From Chromatiaceae bacterium (GTDB taxonomy: Bacteria; Pseudomonadota; Gammaproteobacteria; Chromatiales; Chromatiaceae), in NCBI GenBank assembly GCA_016938795.1, contig JAFGTZ010000499.1:1-7490 (forward strand): a DNA stretch of 7,490 bases, given 5' to 3'. Position numbers and translations under genes: made by a program. Under the pieces are notes generated by a model. That model had not been told where the DNA came from. It saw only the letters and a program-made list of their open reading frames with translations, and did not search any database. This document shows positions 1-3,931 of this stretch, piece after piece (the first letter of the stretch is position 1; every line of letters begins with the position of its first letter).

Positions 1-2
1 CC

Positions 3-83
3 CAGCCCTCAGCGAAAAATCCATGTGTGATTGGTATACCTTGGCGTTCATCCCGCAGCCCTCACCGAAACGTCATCTGTGAT
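3..83. repeat. Imperfect direct repeat, two copies 53 bp apart
   Basis: Positions 3-31 and 56-83 are two copies of a 28-29 nt unit beginning CAGCCCTCA and ending TGTGAT. They match at about 24 of 29 positions with one single-base gap. The copies start 53 bp apart, and the roughly 24 nt between them contains the perfect palindrome GGTATACC (33-40). Only two copies are visible and the left one lies at the window edge, so a longer array to the left cannot be excluded. The unit has no internal dyad typical of CRISPR repeats. A local duplication of a regulatory site is the simplest reading. Confidence 0.5.
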
Positions 84-93
84 CGGGATCGCT
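78..93. promoter_or_regulatory. Candidate CRP/FNR-family binding site
   Basis: The sequence TGTGATCGGGATCGCT matches the classical CRP dyad TGTGATC-NN-GATCACA at all but two positions outside the central spacer. It falls at the end of the second copy of the direct repeat, directly before the candidate -35 box at 95-100. Its centre would lie about 46 bp upstream of the inferred start site, a plausible position for an activator. The first repeat copy retains only the TGTGAT half (26-31). This is consensus matching by eye; the regulator itself is not in the window. Confidence 0.35.
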
Positions 94-94
94 G

Positions 95-125
95 TTGCGG
101 GTTGGGAGAGTCCTTGCTCTACAAT
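95..125 (+). promoter_or_regulatory. Candidate sigma70 promoter for the methyltransferase gene
   Basis: A good -10 element, TACAAT (120-125), is preceded by TTGCGG (95-100) with a rather long 19-nt spacer. An activator site just upstream (78-93) could compensate for the spacing. The start site would be near 132, giving a leader of about 100 nt before the ATG at 233. Nothing else is recognisable in the leader. Confidence 0.35.
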
Positions 126-232
126 GTGGTGACGCGGGGGCGCAAGTTCATGGGCGCTCGTGCTTTTCACGGCGTTCCTCGCCGATCGCGCCATCCCATT
201 CCAGATTGAAATTCCGAGGCCAGCTCCACGCC

Positions 233-823
233 ATGCTCAGTCCCGAACAGCTTACCGCCTTGCGTCGCGACATCGTCTTCGAGGCCGACCTGGCCGGTCG
301 CGCCTTCAACCTGCATTCGACCTGGGGGCTCTTCTCACCCCGCGAGATTGACGAGGGCACCCGCTTGCTGTTGCAGCATCTTGATGTGGCGCCCGAGGCC
401 GACTGTCTGGATCTGGGCTGCGGCTATGGCCCCATCGGGCTCGCACTGGCGGCGCTCGCGCCTGGGGGTCGGACCCTGATGGTTGACAAGGATTTCGTGG
501 CGGTCGATTACGCCCGCGCCAACATCCAGCGCAACGGACTTGCCAATGCCGAGGCCCAGCTCAGCAACGGTTTTGATCAGATTGAGCCGACGCGCCGCTT
601 CGATCTCGTCGCGAGCAACATTCCCGCCAAGGTGGGCAAGGAGCTGCTCGCGCTCCTGCTGCACGATGCGCATGCGCGACTGCGCCCCGGCGGGCGGATC
701 TATGTGGTGACCATCAACGGGCTGCGCCAGTACATGAAGCGCAACCTCGGTGAGGTCTTCGGCAACTACGACAAGCTCAAGCAGGGCGCGCACTACACCG
801 TGGCCATGGCCGAGCGGGCCTAG
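233..823 (+). CDS. Class I SAM-dependent methyltransferase, RsmC/YbxB-like (methyltransferase small domain)
   Basis: A 196-residue protein with a Rossmann-type methyltransferase fold. Residues 60-69, DLGCGYGPIG, are the SAM-binding glycine-rich motif I, and D85 in MVDKD is the acidic residue that usually contacts the SAM ribose. The preceding FSPREIDEGTRLLL segment (34-47) is typical of the RsmC/YbxB group, whose characterised members methylate guanine in 16S rRNA. The catalytic-loop motif, usually NPP followed by a small-residue loop (NPPIRAGK style), reads NIPAKVGK here (129-136), so the first proline is replaced. The substrate is therefore uncertain; rRNA or another nucleic acid is only a family-level guess. 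The reading frame is open upstream to 95, but the residues before M1 are arginine-rich and look non-coding. ATG 233, with GAGG at 216-219, fits where the conserved fold begins. The protein is probably cytoplasmic. Its stop overlaps the stop of the convergent TPR gene. Confidence 0.85.
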   Translation: MLSPEQLTALRRDIVFEADLAGRAFNLHSTWGLFSPREIDEGTRLLLQHLDVAPEADCLDLGCGYGPIGLALAALAPGGRTLMVDKDFVAVDYARANIQRNGLANAEAQLSNGFDQIEPTRRFDLVASNIPAKVGKELLALLLHDAHARLRPGGRIYVVTINGLRQYMKRNLGEVFGNYDKLKQGAHYTVAMAERA

Positions 824-1380
824 CCGCCGAGCTGGCCCAGCAGGCGCACCGCCTCCTGTCCGACGTCGCTTTGCGGATCGAGATTGCGGGCGCGCTCCAG
901 CGCTGCGCGCGCCTCCTCGGTGTGGCCCGCGCTCAGCTCTACGAAGCCGAGCGTGAGCCACTGGCGTTGCAGTTCGGGGGCCTTGGTGGTGCCGGTGCGC
1001 AGAATCTCCAGCGCGCCCTCGGTGTCGCCCGTATAGTGCAGCGCGAGCCCCAGATCGTTGTGCGCCTCGGCGTCCTCGGGGTTGAGCTTGAGGATGCGCC
1101 CGTAGAGCAGCGCGGCCTCGCTGTAGCGACCCTGCATGAAGAACTCGTCGGCGCGCTGGTGCAGGCGCGTGGGATCGGTCTCCTGAAGCATCTCGGCGAG
1201 GTCAGGTGGAATGAGGTTGGCCGCCTCGCTTGCCTGAGTCTGCTCGGGCGCGGTTTGCGCCACAGGTGCGGTGGCCTGGCGCAGATAGTAATCGCGCGTC
1301 AGGGCAAAGACGGTGAAACCGTAGAAGATCAGAAAGAGGACGAGGGCAATCCAGTGCAGGGGGGAGATTTTGGGCATCAT
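820..1380 (-). CDS. Membrane-anchored TPR protein
   Basis: A 186-residue protein. One hydrophobic segment near the N-terminus (about 9-27) should act as an uncleaved membrane anchor. A low-complexity Ala/Gln/Thr/Pro linker (about 36-60) follows, then three consecutive 34-residue tetratricopeptide repeats (about 71-104, 105-138, 139-172). The repeats carry the expected small and aromatic residues, for example GRYSEAALLYGRILKLNP and AHNDLGLALHYTGDTEGALE. TPR domains are protein-interaction scaffolds, so this is probably an adaptor on the membrane surface; the partner is unknown. The positive charges near the anchor do not settle its orientation. Two adjacent ATGs (1378-1380, 1375-1377) could serve as the start, and neither has a clear Shine-Dalgarno sequence. 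The gene has its own strong promoter (1417-1445) and is separated from the upstream small gene by a terminator. It converges with the methyltransferase gene, and both stop codons lie within CTAG 820-823. Confidence 0.85.
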   Translation of the reverse strand: MMPKISPLHWIALVLFLIFYGFTVFALTRDYYLRQATAPVAQTAPEQTQASEAANLIPPDLAEMLQETDPTRLHQRADEFFMQGRYSEAALLYGRILKLNPEDAEAHNDLGLALHYTGDTEGALEILRTGTTKAPELQRQWLTLGFVELSAGHTEEARAALERARNLDPQSDVGQEAVRLLGQLGG

Positions 1381-1416
1381 GAGCGGAAGGCGCGCCGTGA
1401 AAGAAACAATCGAGCG

Positions 1417-1445
1417 ATCCTAGGAAGGCTGTCTCCGGCTGTCAA
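1417..1445 (-). promoter_or_regulatory. Strong sigma70 promoter of the TPR gene
   Basis: On the minus strand a perfect -35 TTGACA (1440-1445) is separated by exactly 17 nt from TAGGAT (1417-1422), a four-of-six match to the -10 consensus. Transcription would start near 1410, about 30 nt before the ATG pair at 1375-1380. It lies downstream of the small gene's terminator, so the TPR gene is expected to be transcribed independently. Confidence 0.7.
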
Positions 1446-1468
1446 ACCGGCTTGAGGCGGCGGGCAAC

Positions 1469-1511
1469 AAAAAAGGCCGCGATGCATGGGTGTGCGTCAT
1501 GAATCGCGGCC
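1469..1511 (-). terminator. Rho-independent terminator of the 43-residue membrane protein gene
   Basis: GGCCGCGAT (1475-1483) and ATCGCGGCC (1503-1511) form a perfect 9-bp GC-rich stem. After one mismatch it extends by four more pairs (1485-1488 with 1498-1501) around a 9-nt loop. Reading the minus strand, the stem is followed at once by six T residues (1474-1469). There is no T-run on the plus-strand side, so the terminator acts on minus-strand transcripts, ending the message from the small gene 44 nt after its stop codon. Confidence 0.85.
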
Positions 1512-1554
1512 AAAGGCTTGCTGAATGCGTGGCGCGGGGTTGCGCGCCTTAGGA

Positions 1555-1686
1555 TTATTTGCGCAGGGCCTTGCCGCGTGGGGGGGCTGCCCGGTCGAGT
1601 TCGTTGCGATCGGCGAGCAGGATGAGGAATCCACCGCAGAGAAGGCTTGCCAGCATCCCGGTGATGGTCAGGGCGTCGAAGCTCAT
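1555..1686 (-). CDS. Small single-span membrane protein (43 aa), unknown function
   Basis: A 43-residue protein starting MSFDALTITGMLASLLCGGF. Residues about 7-24 form one hydrophobic transmembrane segment containing a cysteine (C17) and a GG pair. The short hydrophilic tail is mostly basic and ends KALRK. By the positive-inside rule the C-terminus should face the cytoplasm. I do not recognise the family. Three things argue that it is real: an AGGAG Shine-Dalgarno seven nt before the ATG, a dedicated strong terminator just downstream, and a plausible membrane helix. The frame is open upstream to 1785, but that extension is not hydrophobic, has no better start, and overlaps the control region. 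The gene is divergent from the five-gene signalling operon and shares its 188-bp control region, so co-regulation or a modulatory role for one of the sensor kinases is possible but unproven. Confidence 0.7.
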   Translation of the reverse strand: MSFDALTITGMLASLLCGGFLILLADRNELDRAAPPRGKALRK

Positions 1687-1693
1687 GGCGATA

Positions 1694-1699
1694 CTCCTA
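1694..1699 (-). promoter_or_regulatory. Ribosome binding site deciding the small-gene start
   Basis: On the minus strand, TAGGAG lies seven nt before the ATG at 1686-1684. This near-ideal site and spacing selects the 43-residue form over the longer open frame that begins at 1785. The site is also half of an 8-bp inverted repeat, CCTATGTG (1696-1703) with CACATAGG (1783-1790). If the leader includes both halves they could pair and bury the ribosome binding site. Confidence 0.7.
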
Positions 1700-1733
1700 T
1701 GTGAAACGAATGGCGCGACAGAAACCGCGCCCG

Positions 1734-1765
1734 CTCGACGAGGCGCGCCTTGTTGCGTCGTCGAG
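1734..1765. repeat. Inverted repeat in the divergent control region
   Basis: CTCGACGA (1734-1741) and TCGTCGAG (1758-1765) are perfect 8-bp inverted copies around a 16-nt centre. The centre includes most of the 10-bp palindrome AGGCGCGCCT (1741-1750). Neither side has a T-run, so it is not an intrinsic terminator. It could be an operator or a structured leader element for the small minus-strand gene. Confidence 0.45.
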
Positions 1766-1782
1766 ACATTGCGAAATGCACA

Positions 1783-1811
1783 CACATAGGATGGCAGACT
1801 TTGAATGTCAG
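1783..1811 (-). promoter_or_regulatory. Weak candidate promoter for the small membrane protein gene
   Basis: On the minus strand CTGACA (1806-1811), one mismatch from the -35 consensus, is followed after 17 nt by TATGTG (1783-1788), only a partial -10 match. Transcription would start near 1776, giving a leader of about 90 nt that contains the inverted repeat at 1734-1765. The -10 is poor, so the call is tentative. Confidence 0.3.
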
Positions 1812-1815
1812 AGTA

Positions 1816-1854
1816 TTTCGGTATCTGCTAATATTGTAACAAGTTGTTTCGGTA
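1816..1854. repeat. Direct repeat TTTCGGTA and operator-like dyad around the operon promoter
   Basis: TTTCGGTA occurs at 1816-1823 and again at 1847-1854. The copies start 31 bp apart, close to three helical turns, and flank the extended -10 element. Between them lies the perfect odd dyad AACAA-G-TTGTT (1838-1848), which overlaps the predicted start of transcription. This arrangement suits a regulator bound on one DNA face or a repressor at the start site. The OmpR-like or the ArsR-like product of the operon are natural candidates, but no binding consensus is matched firmly enough to name one. Confidence 0.35.
1826..1834 (+). promoter_or_regulatory. Extended -10 promoter of the signalling operon
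   Basis: TGCTAATAT is an extended -10 element (TG-N-TAATAT, five of six matches in the hexamer). The -35 position 17 nt upstream (TGTCAG, 1806-1811) is poor, which is usual for extended -10 promoters. Transcription would begin near 1841, about 34 nt before the response-regulator ATG. The locally AT-rich stretch 1800-1850 stands out in GC-rich surroundings, which supports a promoter. Confidence 0.5.
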
Positions 1855-1874
1855 GCCCGGTCGGCCCAGGAGCC

Positions 1875-2582
1875 ATGGCGGAACCTTCGACACGCATTCT
1901 GGTGGTGGACGACGATGCCGAGCTGCGCGGCCTGCTTGGCGACTATCTCGCGCGCGAGGGCTTCGCGGTCCGGGGGGTGGGCGATGGTCCGGCCATGCGC
2001 GCGGCCCTGGCCGAGGAGCCGGTCGAGCTGATTGTGCTCGATCTCATGCTGCCGGGCGAGGATGGGCTGTCGCTCACCCGCGAGCTGCGCAGCCACACCG
2101 AGGTGCCCATCATCATGCTCTCGGCGCGCGGCGACGAGGTCGATCGCATCGTGGGGCTGGAGGTTGGCGCGGACGACTATCTGGCCAAGCCCTTCAATCC
2201 GCGCGAGCTGCTCGCGCGCATGCGCGCGGTGCTGCGCCGGCGTTTGCCAGCGCCGCGCGAGCACGAGGACCGCATCATTCGCTTCGGCCCCTATCGGCTC
2301 GATCCCGAGCGTCTCGCGCTCAGCCGCGACGACGAGCCCCTGGCGCTGACGCCCGCCGAGTTCGCGCTGCTGCAGGTGCTGGTCGCGCATCCGCTGGAGG
2401 TGCTCGACCGCGACCGCCTGCTCGATCTGCTCAAGGGCTACGAGCGCTCGCCCTTCGATCGCAGCATTGATGTGCGCATTGCCCGGCTGCGCGCCAAAAT
2501 CGAGCCCGACACCCGCCATCCGTGCTACATCCGCACCGTCTGGGGCAAGGGCTATATGTTCACCCCGGCCGGCGCCTCATGA
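1875..2582 (+). CDS. OmpR-family response regulator (REC + winged helix)
   Basis: A 235-residue response regulator. The receiver (about 7-120) has the acidic pair D12/D13, phospho-acceptor D56 in IVLDLMLPG, S83 at the switch Ser/Thr position and K105 in AKPF, so it should be phosphorylatable. The C-terminal winged helix (about 135-231) is strongly OmpR-like: PAEFALLQVL, FDRSIDVRIARLRAKIE and YIRTVWGKGYMF match the transactivation loop and recognition-helix region of that family. It should be a DNA-binding transcription factor controlled by the kinase encoded next. The start at ATG 1875 gives the normal REC N-terminus. Its AGGAG (1868-1872) lies only two nt from the ATG, unusually close, while an upstream in-frame ATG at 1791 would add a non-family extension and lie before the promoter. 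It is the first gene of the operon and shares a 4-bp ATGA overlap with the kinase gene. Targets are not known; osmotic or envelope stress is the usual theme of OmpR/EnvZ relatives. Confidence 0.95.
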   Translation: MAEPSTRILVVDDDAELRGLLGDYLAREGFAVRGVGDGPAMRAALAEEPVELIVLDLMLPGEDGLSLTRELRSHTEVPIIMLSARGDEVDRIVGLEVGADDYLAKPFNPRELLARMRAVLRRRLPAPREHEDRIIRFGPYRLDPERLALSRDDEPLALTPAEFALLQVLVAHPLEVLDRDRLLDLLKGYERSPFDRSIDVRIARLRAKIEPDTRHPCYIRTVWGKGYMFTPAGAS

Positions 2583-3931
2583 GGCTGTTCAGCCGCCTGC
2601 TTCCCGCCAGCCTCTTCGGGCGAGCCCTGCTCACCCTCATCCTCACCTTCGGTCTCTTCGCGGCGGGAACCTTCACCGCCATGGTCCAGTTCGCGCTCGC
2701 GCCTGTGTCGCAACGCTCGGCGGCCGATCTGGCCAGCATCATGGTGCTCTCGGCGCGCACCCTGAGCCAGCTTCCGCCCGCCGGGCGCGATCTCTATCGC
2801 CAGCGTCTGGAGCGCGAGTACCAGATCAGTCTGCGCGAGGTGGCGCCCGCCTGCGAGCCGGGGCCAGGCTTTTTCCCTTATCTTTACCGGGTCGAACAGG
2901 CGCTGGGCGAGCGGCTCGGGCGCGCGGTGCACATGCGCGCCAGTCGCGAGGCCGATGGCGAGCGCTGGTTCTGGGTCGCGCTCGAAGAGGGCCATGCAAG
3001 CCTCTGGGGCGGTTTTCCGCGCTCGCGTGTGGTCACCCGTCCGGCCTGGGGGCTTGCGGTCATTCTCGTCATGGCCGTGTTCTCGGTGCTGGCCTCGGCG
3101 CTCATCCTTGCCCGGCGCGTGACCGAGCCGCTCAAGCGTCTCTCGCGCGCCGCCGAGGAGGTGGCGCTCGGTCAGGTGCCAGCGCCCCTGCCCGAGCAGG
3201 GCCCCTCCGAGCTGGTGGCGCTCGCGCGTCGCTTTAACGAAGCCGCGCGCCAGATCCGCGAACTCATCGCCAACCGCACCCTGCTGCTCACCGGCATCTC
3301 GCACGATCTGCGCACCCCGCTGACCCGCCTGCGTCTGGCCCTGGAGATGCTGCCCGAGGCGGCGGCGCCCGAGCTGGTGGCGCGCATGGCGCGCGATATC
3401 GAGGAGATGAACGGTCTCATCGGCGAGGCGGTGCGCTTCGGGCGCACCCTGGGTGTGGGACGGCGTGAGCGCATCGAACTCGGCGCACTCATCGCCGATG
3501 TCATCGCCGCACATCCGCGCGTGCGCTGGCATCCGGGGCATCCCTGTCCCTGCGCGGTCGATCCGTTGGCCCTGCGCCGCATCCTCGGCAATCTGCTCGA
3601 AAACGCCCTGCGTTACAGCGACGAGGCGGTCGAGGTGCGTCTTTACTGTGGCGCGCACCAGGTGTTGCTGCGGGTGCTTGATCGCGGCCCCGGCATCCCC
3701 GAGGAGGAGCTTGAGGCGGTGTTGCGCCCCTACTACCGATTGGAGCATTCGCGCAGTCGCGACACCGGCGGCAGCGGTCTGGGGCTCGCGGTGGCGCACC
3801 AGTTGGCGCTGGCCAACCAGATGGAACTGCACCTTGGGCTGCGCGCGGGCGGCGGCACGGTGGCCGGTGTGCGTTTCGCCCGGGGCGTGGAGGACGGCAG
3901 TGAGGCAAGCGCCCGGGAGTGCAAGTCGTGA
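2579..3931 (+). CDS. EnvZ-like sensor histidine kinase
   Basis: A 450-residue inner-membrane kinase. Predicted transmembrane helices at about 14-38 and 157-178 bracket a periplasmic sensor region of about 115 residues with no recognised fold. A HAMP linker (about 178-230) follows. The H-box, GISHDLRTPLTRLRLALEM, with phospho-histidine H242 is very close to that of EnvZ. The ATPase domain has the N-box NLLENALRYS (338-347), G1 box DRGPGIP (368-374) and G2 box GGSGLGL (397-403). All catalytic motifs are intact, so it should phosphorylate and dephosphorylate the regulator encoded upstream. An unusual CPC cysteine pair (C323, C325) lies just before the N-box. The start ATG overlaps the upstream stop as ATGA and has no Shine-Dalgarno sequence, so translation probably depends on coupling; the longer open frame from 2522 lies inside the upstream gene and is rejected. 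Confidence 0.95.
   Translation: MRLFSRLLPASLFGRALLTLILTFGLFAAGTFTAMVQFALAPVSQRSAADLASIMVLSARTLSQLPPAGRDLYRQRLEREYQISLREVAPACEPGPGFFPYLYRVEQALGERLGRAVHMRASREADGERWFWVALEEGHASLWGGFPRSRVVTRPAWGLAVILVMAVFSVLASALILARRVTEPLKRLSRAAEEVALGQVPAPLPEQGPSELVALARRFNEAARQIRELIANRTLLLTGISHDLRTPLTRLRLALEMLPEAAAPELVARMARDIEEMNGLIGEAVRFGRTLGVGRRERIELGALIADVIAAHPRVRWHPGHPCPCAVDPLALRRILGNLLENALRYSDEAVEVRLYCGAHQVLLRVLDRGPGIPEEELEAVLRPYYRLEHSRSRDTGGSGLGLAVAHQLALANQMELHLGLRAGGGTVAGVRFARGVEDGSEASARECKS
3915..3931 (+). promoter_or_regulatory. Shine-Dalgarno and GTGA coupling that decide the hybrid-kinase start
   Basis: GGGAG (3915-3919) lies eight nt before the GTG at 3928, whose last two bases plus the next form the TGA stop of the EnvZ-like gene (GTGA, 3928-3931). 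This mirrors the ATGA junctions before and after it. The alternative GTG at 3919 overlaps the last base of the Shine-Dalgarno sequence and has no better site upstream. Confidence 0.6.

Noticed and set aside
3..83. CRISPR array
   Set aside because: There are only two imperfect copies with a gap, the intervening segment is short (about 24 nt), and no further copies or cas genes are visible.
816..838. Possible terminator between the convergent genes (GGGCC/GGCCC)
   Set aside because: The stem is only five bp with a 13-nt loop, lies partly in coding sequence and has no T-run on either side.
335..961. Long minus-strand open frame opposite the methyltransferase gene
   Set aside because: It is a GC-rich shadow with arginine/glycine-rich low-complexity composition; the opposite strand has clear methyltransferase motifs and the convergent TPR gene occupies its upstream part.
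871..1455. 194-codon plus-strand open frame across the TPR gene
   Set aside because: The minus strand encodes three regular 34-residue TPR units with its own promoter, whereas this frame shows no domain pattern.
1701..1874. Upstream extension of the response regulator
   Set aside because: The added residues match no receiver N-terminus and would be translated from sequence before the extended -10 promoter; ATG 1875 gives the normal family start.
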